A stretch of DNA of 32,532 nt, from contig JAGVQJ010000170.1 of the NCBI GenBank assembly GCA_020051775.1, forward strand, positions 1 through 32,532. Direction: 5' to 3'. Position numbers and translations under genes: made by a program. The DNA comes from Calditrichota bacterium. Lineage in GTDB: Bacteria > Electryoneota > B3-LCP. The notes beneath the pieces are model-generated. The model was not told the origin of the DNA. It made no database searches and worked only from the letters and a program-made list of their open reading frames with translations. Positions 24,149-32,532 of the stretch are shown piece by piece. The first letter of the stretch is position 1. Each line of letters begins with the position of its first letter.

Positions 24149-25039
24149 TTAACGTTGGTAAACCCATTCCAGCACTACCTTGCCTACTGCGTCCAGCGAT
24201 TGCTCTGAGCAATTTTCCGGAGTATCCTGCAAGGTGTGCCAGTAAGGGTAATTGAAGTCAATCAAATTAACGACGGGGATGCCGGCTTCCAGCAGTGGGA
24301 TGTGGTCGTCATAGACCGGGTCACCTGGATAAGGATCGAAGGCGGGAAGATTCAGCCGCGCCGCGACGGCGAATACCTGCTGAACCAGGGTGCGGGCATG
24401 ATACAGCGAATATTGTTCCTGCGTAATGTGAAGATCTTTGTCCCCTACCATGTCCAGCAGGAGGCCTGCTTGCGGCAAGGGTAGTTTAAGATTTCTGGCG
24501 TATTCCTGTGATCCCTGCAAATACTCCTCTAAATGCTTCTGTCTCCCCAGGTCTTCTCCATCAAACAATACGATTTCCACACTTACGTCAGCCTGTTTCA
24601 GCGCCAGACAGCGAGCGATTTCCAACAGAACGGCAACACCTGAGGCGCCGTCATTCGCGCCCAGTATCGGCTTTTTGCGATTAAGCGGATCAGGATCCAA
24701 ATCGGCCCAGGGTCGGGTATCCCAGTGTGCGCATAGCAGGACGCGATCTTGGGTGGGTATTTTTCCGGGGAAATAGGCGATCAAATTAGTCAACGGCACT
24801 GAACGGCCGGAGAGGCCTTCGCGCCCCATGAATGGCTGCCGTTCGACTTTGGCGGTGTACTTTTTAAGCTCGCCTTCCAGCCAAACCAGGCATTTCTGAT
24901 GCCCCTGACTGCCGGGATCGCGTGGACCGAAAGCCACCTGTGACAAGAGATTATTCCAGGCTTTGGTCTCGTCGAATTCTGCAGCGTTAACATTCAGTGC
25001 TATCAAAAGCAAGGATAGCGTTAGCCAGGCTCTTGTCAT
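24149..25039 (-). CDS. Secreted M28 peptidase / glutaminyl cyclase-like enzyme
   Basis: Zinc enzyme of 296 residues with a signal peptide (cut near VNAAEF). Core motifs: CAHWDTRPWAD (His105), GANDGASGVAVLLE (Asp130), LFDGEDLG (Glu162) and YPYWHTLQDTPENC (His268). A single-zinc set of Asp, Glu and His and the WHT(L/P)xDTxxN ending are typical of glutaminyl-peptide cyclotransferases of the M28 family found in FCB bacteria, which form N-terminal pyroglutamate on exported proteins. Aminopeptidases of the same family use two zincs, so cyclase is preferred but not certain. In Bacteroidota many secreted proteins gain pyroglutamate after signal cleavage, so its place just after sprA is suggestive. 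Confidence 0.85.
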   Translation of the reverse strand: MTRAWLTLSLLLIALNVNAAEFDETKAWNNLLSQVAFGPRDPGSQGHQKCLVWLEGELKKYTAKVERQPFMGREGLSGRSVPLTNLIAYFPGKIPTQDRVLLCAHWDTRPWADLDPDPLNRKKPILGANDGASGVAVLLEIARCLALKQADVSVEIVLFDGEDLGRQKHLEEYLQGSQEYARNLKLPLPQAGLLLDMVGDKDLHITQEQYSLYHARTLVQQVFAVAARLNLPAFDPYPGDPVYDDHIPLLEAGIPVVNLIDFNYPYWHTLQDTPENCSEQSLDAVGKVVLEWVYQR

Positions 25040-25062
25040 TTGTCATTTACCATGCGTCATTT
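25035..25062. repeat. Three copies of GTCATTT at the peptidase gene start
   Basis: GTCATTT occurs at 25035, 25042 and 25056; on the minus strand this reads AAATGAC three times, each carrying an ATG, of which the last is the start used by the peptidase gene. It fills most of the gap after sprA. No clear Shine-Dalgarno is present. Confidence 0.4.
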
Positions 25063-25073
25063 ACCGCTAATGG

Positions 25074-28000
25074 CTACCCTCTGATGGTGATATTCACACT
25101 GATTCCAAATTCCTGGAAATTAGAATCACCCGTATTGCTCTTGTTCTTTCCATATTCGAAATGTAACCCGCCCGTGACAGTGTTGGAGAAGGTGTAATCA
25201 AGACTCGGTTTAACAGACCAGGTACTGGTGAAATTCGTCTCGGTGAATTTGCCTCCGGCTTCCTGTTCCGTATGACTATTGGACAGGTTAAAGTTCATAC
25301 TCACCGTAGTATTGTTCTTGAACCGCTTGTTTTTAAAAGGCCAGACCGGGATGGGAATTTTAAAGCCCGACTTCATGGCATAACTGGCGGTCAGGGAAAG
25401 ACTCGTCTGACGGTTGCGGTTTTTAGAGGGTGTAGGGATGATGTTTATGGTTCCCGTTTCAGTCCAGTTTAGTCTGGCGTTAGCTGTGATTCCCCGCTTG
25501 AAAGTCATCGTCATGCCAAACAACGGGCTGAAATTGCGAGTGTAATCGTATTTATTGATATTGGCTTTTTGCTGAGTCCAGGCAGTAGTGCGCTGGCCGG
25601 TAAAGCTGTGGTCTACGGTGACGGTCTGAGCGACATCACGAAACAAGGCGAACTTTTCCCATCCGGTCCAGGAGATGGACCATTCCGGGATGGGGATCTG
25701 AAATACTTTTACCGAATCACCACTGGTTTGGAAGAAATATAGCTGCGATTCAGTGATCGTTCCATTGACGCTATTGGAGGCGTTGCGGCTCCAGCGATAA
25801 TTGTAGCTCAGCGATATCTTGAAATCTTTGGTGAAATCCAACCCTGATCTGACCTTATAATCATCGCTGCGATTGCGATTGGAAACCTGGCTGAAATTCA
25901 GAGCGTCGGGAATGCGAGTGTAGGCATGAGAATTTATTCCTAACTGATAACCTATGCCCGCTTGTCCATCCACCAAAGGATCTGTCCATTGATTTTGTTG
26001 TGTGTAATCTACGCGAATATCGCGCAGCCGGGTGATGGTGTACCTGACGGCGTACCAAAGATCCGAAACTGCCCCGCGCCGTTTCGGTTTTTCGATCTGC
26101 AACAGATTCCGAACCGTGGTATCAATCCGGGCGGAGTCGGGAGATGAAAGGGTTGTGTCCTGCCGACTGGTATCGCCCGGAAGCGGTTGCAGGCCCGGAG
26201 GTGTCGTCGGAGGTTGCTGGGTTTGCGCGAACAGGTCCGGTAGCGGCATCAACTGATCCGGCCCAGAACCATCTTTCCCGCCTTCTTGGCCACCTTGACC
26301 CGGTTCCGGAGGCGGCGGTTGTCCGGGCGGGGGTTGGTATTGCTGGCCTGGAGTCGTCGGTTGCGAAGGTGTGCCGCTATGCGCGCCCGGCGGTTTAAAT
26401 ATTTGCGTCAGCTTTAATGTCAGGCCGCCTGAGAGAGAGGTAGTGTTGGTGACGGTCTGACCTGAGGGGATGTAGTTTTGCCCCCAGGTCCAGTGATAGG
26501 AGCTGTTATATCGAGCATCTGTATCCATCCAGGAGAAAAGTCTGGGCGTATAAGACGAGGTCACGGTTTGCGTGACGTCATTATCATCATTCCAGCCCAG
26601 GTCGCCGTTTAGAAGGTCGCTCAATCCTTTTTGGTTATTGGGATCTCTGAGCAGGTCGGCCTTATGGGTTCGGTTGTAATCAAAAGTCAAATTGTCAAAG
26701 GGATGCAACCCACTTGCCAAGCCCTTGTTCAGGTAAAAAGTATGTGAAAATGAACCGGTGCCGGCGCGCGCCCGACTCTGCGATAGGTATTCCGTGCCGG
26801 ACAGAGTTAAATTCATTTTGGTGATTAATGGATAAACTTTGGTTTTGGAATAACGGCTCAGCAGGGGCACTCCGCCCAACCACTTGAACGGGCTGACGGT
26901 GGGCCGACCGAACGTCAAGTTGTATGCCATGTTGGCGCTGTGAGTGGTCGAGTTTGAGAACAGATTGATGGGATCGGAGTTTTCAGTGCGGCCATAATCA
27001 TAACCTCCTGATAGCTTGTCAACAGTATATTTCAGCCATTTGCTGCTCGAAGGTGTGGGTTTGGAGATGTCTACGCCCACCCCGTAATCAAGCCCGGCGG
27101 TTTTTACCGAGTCCACTTGCAGGGGATTCGAGTTGTTCACCAGAATGTCGCTGTTGGGGAAGTAATAAGGCACAGAATTGGATTGTCTGAAATTACCGGT
27201 GACGGGTAGGTTGAAACCCCACTTCGGGTTTAAGAACTTTTGCAGTTGCAATGTGCCCGAGGCGCTGCCGGAAATGGAATTGGCGGGATTACTGTTCGAC
27301 CGTTGGTTGATGTTGTGAAAATAGCCATCCGAGGCTTCCATATTGACGTGCAGGGTGGCCAAATCCGCCAGAGTTAAATCGGCCGAGGCGCGCCCTTTGC
27401 TTCCCTGATTCTTTTTGACTTCACTGACCCGCAATTCGTCAAGCCAAATCTGCACATTTTCATCTGCAGCGATTCCCCGTCCCGGTGAAATAAGCCCAAC
27501 CGTGTACTGACGGATCTGGGAGAGCGAGGGGTTGCCTTTAACCGCCAGCGAGTCACCCCCGCCTATGGGAATGGCATATTCCACCAGCGCATTGGGGCGG
27601 AGGATCTTGATCTGGGTCAGCTCATCCAGATTGATTTCAATATTATTTCTGGAGTCCCAACCCGGGTAGACGCGTTGCCGGTACTCGTAGTAGTTATAAG
27701 AGGTGTCAGCACCAAAACGCATGTACATATAAATAGGATTAAGACTGTCATTGAACATCTGTTGGCTCGGTGCTTCGACGCCTCCGCCGTGGACGAACAT
27801 TTTCAATTTGTGGTATTCCAAATAACTCTGGGATTCGTAGAGGCTGTGTACCACCATACCCACGCTATCCTTTGGCAGATCATTGATGCGAAGCATCAAT
27901 GATTGCTCCTGACTGACGATATTAGTGATGGGATCGCGGTAGCCCGCCACGCCCGGAGGTGGCTGGTATTCGGGAAAGTCGTATGTATTCACGACCTCCA

Positions 28001-31000
28001 CCGACACGCGTTCGTAGGAATTATCCCCACCTTGGACTTTGGGGACGGCTTCCCATTCATTGCCCACAATTTCCAGGGTGGCAATTGACACGTCCCAATG
28101 GAAATCAGTTATGCTGGTCGTAGCGGTATCCGGCAACCCTTCAATCCACACTCGGGCATAATTGATCTGGGTCATGACCGGTGTACCCACTGTCGTCCCG
28201 GCATCCAGTGGAATTCGGTATAGCTTCCATTTATGGGCGTTTGGTTCCGTGAATAAAAAGTTAGTGGAAGGATGCCAATTACCACCTTGATGGATGAGAA
28301 GAGAATCGGGATTCGGGATGACTTCGCTAAGATCAACGGTATACCGGAAGAAGTTATCGTTTTCTTCCAGGGCGCCGTTGCCGTTCAAGTCTTCAGTATC
28401 CGGGATGCGGCCTCCCTCATCGTTTTCATTACCCTCGGTCCCGTTGATATTCCAGACAGCATTAGGATCAACAGTGGCGTTATAACCCCAATCATCAGCC
28501 GATATCGGGCCGCTGGGAATAGGCCAATGATCTTCAGGATCGTTCCCGTCAATACCATCCAAGCCCACGTCTTCGCCTGGATCCAGCCAGCCGTTCCCAA
28601 CTGTAAGATTGGTCAAGGGAACGTCTTCGGTATTCAGAACGCCATTAGGAATAACGTCTTCCGATAACTGCCCCAGATCAATGTGCAGTTTGCCGGTAAT
28701 GGCATCCAACGGCTCACCGTTTCTGCCTACCTGTAGCATGATTTCGACGTACTTTGATTTCGTCTGGTCGGCATATCCGGCAGAAAGCGATCGCATTACG
28801 CCGCCCCAGGAATCCCAATAGGATGGATTGGTGGGAGCGTTTGACGGGCCTTTGGTCAACGCCGTTTCGAGGGGAGCCGGCCTGAATTGGAGGCTCAGGA
28901 CATGCGTCCGCTGGGCGACATTGGAGTTGGTAGGCCGGTTAGGCCAGATGTCCTTGATTTCGATCTGGTTGAATGGATTATACCAGGCCAATTTACCTCG
29001 AGGTTTCCCCTCGAGAGTGCCGGCCGGATACGAGGCCAGAGTCCATTGCCGGCGCATGATCCCCAGCGGAGTCGTTTTCTTGATGGACTCGAAATCGTCA
29101 ACGTATGCCACACCGCTGTAGTCGCCGGTGGCGACGTTGTTTAGTGAATTGGGATTAGGATGAACCTGAGCATACTCGGCCTCCACCGTGAACGAGGAGG
29201 GAGCCTCGGTCGAAACCAAGGGCAACCGATCCACGGCCGTAGTCAGGAACTGCGGCTTGAACACCAGATGGGTATTAAGATCCCACAGGAAGTTGCGCAG
29301 AGGTTCACTGCCGATTTTGACTCGATCCTGCAGGGGGCGTTCGTTGAGGTAGAGCATAGTCGCTCCCAGGAATGATTGATCCCATAGAGCGTACTCAGCG
29401 CGCACTCCCATCAAAGTCTTTTTATCGAGCTGGAACATTTCGCCCGATTCGTAAAGGATCTGCAAGTTGGCCGAGGGCGCTAAAGCATCGTTATTCAAGA
29501 TGGTCAGCGTGCCGGAATAGTAATCAATGACGTAATCCGTTCCTTTATTCAATTTGCGGCCACCCAGGGTTACTTCTTCGGATCCCTCCAGAACATTGAA
29601 TCCTAAATGATATGTCTCGTTTACGCTTTTGGACTGAACCTTGAATTTGAAATTGGTGACAGGGGTGATATTAGTATCATAAATGGCCGAAATACGGTAA
29701 GTCTCGGGTAGAGTGTCTTGAAGCACATATTGCTGGTTTGTTGCGTCCCAAATATAATAGCCCAGGGGATCGAATGGCCGCAGGTCTGGAAAGATGACTT
29801 CGCCGTTAACGTAGTCAATGATTGCATCGTTGTCATCTAATATACCGTCGGGTTGTAATTGGCCGTTGGAATTCGTTCTGTCCAAACCCATGGTATGCAG
29901 GAAGGTAATGGGATCTCCGCCGCCTGGCGGTGTATAGGATTCCGTTTCTGTAGCCCCCGGTGGTTGATAAACGATCTTGAATGAGAAACCCACCTTCTCG
30001 ATATTATTGCTTTGCAAACTGTAAACATGGCGCCAGGCCAATGGCCAGGAATTATCCGAATAGAGTGGACTGTCGGGCCGCAGAAGCTTCAACACACTCG
30101 TGTCGGTTTGTGCAAGTTGTCCCAGTTCGCCGTAAGTGGCGCCTTGGTTGGTTCGGTAGGCAACTGCAATTACATCCATCACGCTCAGAGGTTGGTTGAG
30201 TCGGATATAACCGGAATACTCATCAAGGTAATAATCTGAGTTTCTTTCCAACTTGATAAATCGGCCTTTCTTGTAATTGCGTGAAGTCAATTGATCTATA
30301 TCAATCAAGGAGTCCACTTCGGCTGGGGTTTTTTCGTAAAAGGTGGGATCAGTATCCATGGAATCGGAGGGATAGATGGCATAGATGGTGATGGCGTCTG
30401 GAGGAATCATGGTTCCGATGACCATTTTGAACAAATAGAAATCGGTGGTTGGATCGTTGATTTTTCGGTCCGGATTGAATGAATGGATCAACTGGTCATT
30501 CTGAAAAAAGCGGTACTGATTGCGGTATTCCTTATCGAGGAAAAAATAGCGGCCTGTCAGAGGAGTGTTGACGTCAATGGACAACGCCTGTTGTTGGGCG
30601 CCGCCGGAAACAGTCAGTTGATTCTTCTGGCCCTTTTCCAAGCTGGCAATCGTGGTCAGTGAAAGCGCGCCGATCTTGAGTTCCGCCTTCAAGCCGAACA
30701 GACCCTTGTTCTGCCCGGAAAAAGCTGCCAGTTGCGTCCCGGCCAACTGCATGCTGATATTGCCGGCCTCGATTTTCCGGATAATCTCATCCTCGTAGCC
30801 GGTATAGGTGAGTTTCAAGGCGTTTTCGAAATCGAACGTGGCTTCCGAGTTTTGATCCACATCCACGGAGACCTTGTCGCCCACCTCTCCGGTGATCTTA
30901 AAGCGCTGGGTCTGATCTATGTGGAAACTGTAGTCGGAGTTCTGACCGGTAACGGTCTGCACTTGAGACCGGCCTTCGCGGCGGAAACCGCCGTTGATGT

Positions 31001-31574
31001 TGATGTTGCCCGAGATGCGCAACCGTACTCGGTCGCCGCCGAAAATCTTATTGAAGGTCTTAGACTTGATTTTGAAGGGTACTTCGATGGTTAGCGCCTC
31101 GCTGCCGGCCTGGGAAGCCGGTTTTTGCAGTTCCCGGAGGGCGGCTTCGCGGAAATTCTTCGCTGCGTCATGGGCCAAGCGGAAACGTATATACTCATTC
31201 TGCGTAAATATCGCGGGTTGGTAGAAATCCTTCTTCAGCAGGGTGCGCCGGATCTTCACCGTTTCAAAGGTGGAATCCATTTCGGTGTGAACTTTGAAAT
31301 CTTGGAAATCTGTTTTCAGGATGGCGGAGTTGGTGTCGGAAAGAATGGCCAGGGAGAAAGCGAAGGTTTGATCCCAGGTGCGAAGATCCACAACGCGGTC
31401 AAATTTCAGGTTCAGGCGAATTGAGAGAGAATCGGCACTCCCAGCCGTCGCCGGAGATGGTAGCAGGCTTGCCAGGAAAAGGAGAATCCAGAGGGAGAAT
31501 AACGACCAGAATCGCTTTGAGGAAAATCTCGCGCTTGAAGCGATGGCTAGCCCTTTGCTATCCAGAAGAGGCAC
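25074..31574 (-). CDS. sprA: SprA/Sov-type outer-membrane translocon protein (T9SS)
   Basis: Giant protein of 2166 residues. SprA forms the very large beta-barrel channel through which type IX secretion cargo crosses the outer membrane in Bacteroidota. A signal peptide region (about 20-45) leads into the family N-terminus: RVRLRISGNININGG, then YTGYEDEIIRKIEAGNISMQ (about 253-272) and GLKAELKIGALSLTTIAS. Mid-protein there are Asp-rich calcium-type loops (about 1000-1080, DGIDGNDPEDHWP and DLNGNGALEENDNFF). A Pro/Gln/Gly-rich insertion lies at about 1725-1800, and the end consists of barrel strands up to FGISVNITIRG. It starts at GTG, since no ATG is available before the signal peptide. Length is slightly under the 2300-2500 of Bacteroidota SprA. 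Other T9SS genes are not in the window. Confidence 0.9.
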   Translation of the reverse strand: MPLLDSKGLAIASSARFSSKRFWSLFSLWILLFLASLLPSPATAGSADSLSIRLNLKFDRVVDLRTWDQTFAFSLAILSDTNSAILKTDFQDFKVHTEMDSTFETVKIRRTLLKKDFYQPAIFTQNEYIRFRLAHDAAKNFREAALRELQKPASQAGSEALTIEVPFKIKSKTFNKIFGGDRVRLRISGNININGGFRREGRSQVQTVTGQNSDYSFHIDQTQRFKITGEVGDKVSVDVDQNSEATFDFENALKLTYTGYEDEIIRKIEAGNISMQLAGTQLAAFSGQNKGLFGLKAELKIGALSLTTIASLEKGQKNQLTVSGGAQQQALSIDVNTPLTGRYFFLDKEYRNQYRFFQNDQLIHSFNPDRKINDPTTDFYLFKMVIGTMIPPDAITIYAIYPSDSMDTDPTFYEKTPAEVDSLIDIDQLTSRNYKKGRFIKLERNSDYYLDEYSGYIRLNQPLSVMDVIAVAYRTNQGATYGELGQLAQTDTSVLKLLRPDSPLYSDNSWPLAWRHVYSLQSNNIEKVGFSFKIVYQPPGATETESYTPPGGGDPITFLHTMGLDRTNSNGQLQPDGILDDNDAIIDYVNGEVIFPDLRPFDPLGYYIWDATNQQYVLQDTLPETYRISAIYDTNITPVTNFKFKVQSKSVNETYHLGFNVLEGSEEVTLGGRKLNKGTDYVIDYYSGTLTILNNDALAPSANLQILYESGEMFQLDKKTLMGVRAEYALWDQSFLGATMLYLNERPLQDRVKIGSEPLRNFLWDLNTHLVFKPQFLTTAVDRLPLVSTEAPSSFTVEAEYAQVHPNPNSLNNVATGDYSGVAYVDDFESIKKTTPLGIMRRQWTLASYPAGTLEGKPRGKLAWYNPFNQIEIKDIWPNRPTNSNVAQRTHVLSLQFRPAPLETALTKGPSNAPTNPSYWDSWGGVMRSLSAGYADQTKSKYVEIMLQVGRNGEPLDAITGKLHIDLGQLSEDVIPNGVLNTEDVPLTNLTVGNGWLDPGEDVGLDGIDGNDPEDHWPIPSGPISADDWGYNATVDPNAVWNINGTEGNENDEGGRIPDTEDLNGNGALEENDNFFRYTVDLSEVIPNPDSLLIHQGGNWHPSTNFLFTEPNAHKWKLYRIPLDAGTTVGTPVMTQINYARVWIEGLPDTATTSITDFHWDVSIATLEIVGNEWEAVPKVQGGDNSYERVSVEVVNTYDFPEYQPPPGVAGYRDPITNIVSQEQSLMLRINDLPKDSVGMVVHSLYESQSYLEYHKLKMFVHGGGVEAPSQQMFNDSLNPIYMYMRFGADTSYNYYEYRQRVYPGWDSRNNIEINLDELTQIKILRPNALVEYAIPIGGGDSLAVKGNPSLSQIRQYTVGLISPGRGIAADENVQIWLDELRVSEVKKNQGSKGRASADLTLADLATLHVNMEASDGYFHNINQRSNSNPANSISGSASGTLQLQKFLNPKWGFNLPVTGNFRQSNSVPYYFPNSDILVNNSNPLQVDSVKTAGLDYGVGVDISKPTPSSSKWLKYTVDKLSGGYDYGRTENSDPINLFSNSTTHSANMAYNLTFGRPTVSPFKWLGGVPLLSRYSKTKVYPLITKMNLTLSGTEYLSQSRARAGTGSFSHTFYLNKGLASGLHPFDNLTFDYNRTHKADLLRDPNNQKGLSDLLNGDLGWNDDNDVTQTVTSSYTPRLFSWMDTDARYNSSYHWTWGQNYIPSGQTVTNTTSLSGGLTLKLTQIFKPPGAHSGTPSQPTTPGQQYQPPPGQPPPPEPGQGGQEGGKDGSGPDQLMPLPDLFAQTQQPPTTPPGLQPLPGDTSRQDTTLSSPDSARIDTTVRNLLQIEKPKRRGAVSDLWYAVRYTITRLRDIRVDYTQQNQWTDPLVDGQAGIGYQLGINSHAYTRIPDALNFSQVSNRNRSDDYKVRSGLDFTKDFKISLSYNYRWSRNASNSVNGTITESQLYFFQTSGDSVKVFQIPIPEWSISWTGWEKFALFRDVAQTVTVDHSFTGQRTTAWTQQKANINKYDYTRNFSPLFGMTMTFKRGITANARLNWTETGTINIIPTPSKNRNRQTSLSLTASYAMKSGFKIPIPVWPFKNKRFKNNTTVSMNFNLSNSHTEQEAGGKFTETNFTSTWSVKPSLDYTFSNTVTGGLHFEYGKNKSNTGDSNFQEFGISVNITIRG

Positions 31575-31770
31575 GTAAGCTTTAGCCCTTTCCTCCGGGG
31601 TAGTCGTTGACCCCTCGCTATCCCTTCGGATGTTGGATTGTCGGATGTCTATTATTGAGTATGGGAACCGGAAGGCTGTTAACAGAGTCGAACCCTCGGA
31701 AACTTGAACTATCTTAGTCGGGCTTAAGATCCGCGTTAGGCACAGCTTTCACAATCGGGAGTCATACCCC

Positions 31771-32532
31771 ATGAGGAAGAATCTTCTCTGGCTGGGATCT
31801 CTGATCCTGGCGGTTTCAATTTTAAGAATCGGCTGGTGTAGCGATGACTTAAAGAGTCCGCAATCCATGCTGCGCATGTCGCCCACTTCTCCGCCGTCTC
31901 CGGTATCCCAGGTGGATGACTCGATATTTTGGATGTCCTACGACGATAGCTCGGCGCTCTACTACTTCCCTATCCCAGACGCCTATGACGACCACTATTT
32001 CAACGTTCGCTTCACCGCTCCCGGGCCGGATTCCTGCCGCCTGTTAAGCGCGGCATTTATGTTCCGACGCATGCCCAACGACACTACCACCATCAGCCGT
32101 GACCTCCATATACTGGTTTTTCGTGGCACGCCGGGCGGTCTTCTGCCCGCCGGACCACCGGACTCTTCAGCCATAGACTCAGTCCTGGTGCCCGGCAATC
32201 AGGTGCTGGTTTTCCCCGAAACGACTTTTGTGGATCTCTCCGATTTAAATCTGAGCTTTGCCTTCAATGAACGCTTTCATGTTGGATGGGAACCCTACTG
32301 GGCCAGCGCCGACACCGGTATTCGCGCTATCTTGGCTGACGATGGTATTCCCAGCACCAACTATAGCTGCGAATGGTGGGGCGGCACTCACGACGGTTGG
32401 GGAACCATGTTAGACGATTGGGGCCATGCGGTTAATTTCATGCTGAGCGTGGAAATCTTGAATCTGATCGAACCTGAAGCCGTGCCCCATTGGATCCAAC
32501 CGGGCGAACCCGTTGTATTCAACCTTTTGAAC
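31771..32532 (+). CDS. Secreted protein, N-terminal part (runs off the right edge)
   Basis: An open frame of 254 codons with no stop before the window end. GGGAG lies nine bases before the ATG. Residues 1-23 form a signal peptide (MRKNLLWLGSLILAVSILRI, GWCS). The mature part is rich in Asp, Tyr, Trp and Pro, with segments ALYYFPIPDAYDDHYFNVRF, SRDLHILVFRGTPGG and YSCEWWGGTHDGW, a jelly-roll-like beta pattern often found in extracellular proteins of FCB candidate phyla. No family is recognised with certainty. Being divergent from sprA, it is a candidate type IX secretion cargo, but its C-terminus, where a sorting domain would be, is not visible. Confidence 0.75.
   Translation, partial: MRKNLLWLGSLILAVSILRIGWCSDDLKSPQSMLRMSPTSPPSPVSQVDDSIFWMSYDDSSALYYFPIPDAYDDHYFNVRFTAPGPDSCRLLSAAFMFRRMPNDTTTISRDLHILVFRGTPGGLLPAGPPDSSAIDSVLVPGNQVLVFPETTFVDLSDLNLSFAFNERFHVGWEPYWASADTGIRAILADDGIPSTNYSCEWWGGTHDGWGTMLDDWGHAVNFMLSVEILNLIEPEAVPHWIQPGEPVVFNLLN

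Noticed and set aside
25272-31578. Many rightward ORFs of 60-130 codons opposite sprA
   Set aside because: They are antisense shadows of a long conserved gene, with no ribosome sites, signal peptides or recognisable domains.
1-32532. Search by eye for CRISPR arrays, tRNA genes, insertion sequences and attachment sites
   Set aside because: No regularly spaced repeats, cloverleaf with CCA-type end, transposase motif or flanking direct repeats were seen.

Overview
The window is a dense stretch of bacterial chromosome at roughly even GC. It holds a left-strand block (1-3376), a rightward block (3724-14371), a long leftward block (31574-14422) and the start of a rightward gene at the right edge. 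I see no rRNA, tRNA, insertion sequence, phage gene or CRISPR array. A very large SprA/Sov-type outer-membrane translocon gene, diderm features (signal peptides, a small beta-barrel-like protein, dapF) and a SelB gene suggest a diderm of the FCB superphylum. It may be one of the candidate phyla near Bacteroidota/Zixibacteria/KSB1 rather than a classical Bacteroidota. That placement is inference; no rRNA is present to settle it.

Region by region. 1-3376 (-): a chemosensory cluster of CheA with two HPt domains, a standard CheW, and a half-length CheW domain fused to a zinc-binding CZB domain that runs off the left edge. 3724-12128 (+): selB, L-threonine dehydrogenase, a secreted TPR protein, dapF, a two-TM membrane protein with an extracytoplasmic domain, a methyltransferase, a zinc-ribbon Nudix hydrolase and a GT-C-like polytopic membrane protein. 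12276-14371 (+): a compact thiol/redox cluster of a small membrane protein, a tiny membrane protein that probably continues through an in-frame UGA as a selenoprotein, thioredoxin, an ECF sigma factor, a zinc-type anti-sigma factor and a DUF1858 protein, closed by a hairpin terminator. 31574-14422 (-): sprA, an M28/glutaminyl-cyclase-like peptidase, ppx/gppA, hrcA-grpE-dnaJ (no dnaK), a comEA-like HhH protein, a PilM/N/O-like single-chain protein, rsmD, rsmA, recO, dprA and a small outer-membrane-like protein. 31771-32532 (+): the N-terminal part of a secreted protein that could be a cargo of the SprA pathway.

The most interesting signal is at 12688-12906. A 34-codon ORF encoding a single TM helix ends in TGA, but the frame stays open for 37 further codons and stops ten bases before thioredoxin. 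The sequence around the TGA reads GVQT-U-MSGSCGP, placing a possible selenocysteine four residues before a cysteine. Just 3' of the TGA the RNA can be folded by hand into a stem-loop with a bulged U and a GG-starting apical loop 16 nt from the UGA, the usual geometry of a bacterial SECIS. The same window encodes SelB, the factor that decodes such UGAs. Gene finders would miss this product or report only the 34-residue stub.

Other points worth a look: rsmA appears to start at a non-ATG codon inside rsmD, because its conserved LGQHFL N-terminus lies upstream of every ATG; hrcA looks leaderless with a palindrome over its -35 box; the heat-shock genes lack dnaK and a recognisable CIRCE; and a PilM-, PilN- and PilO-like assembly seems to be compressed into one protein beside ComEA.
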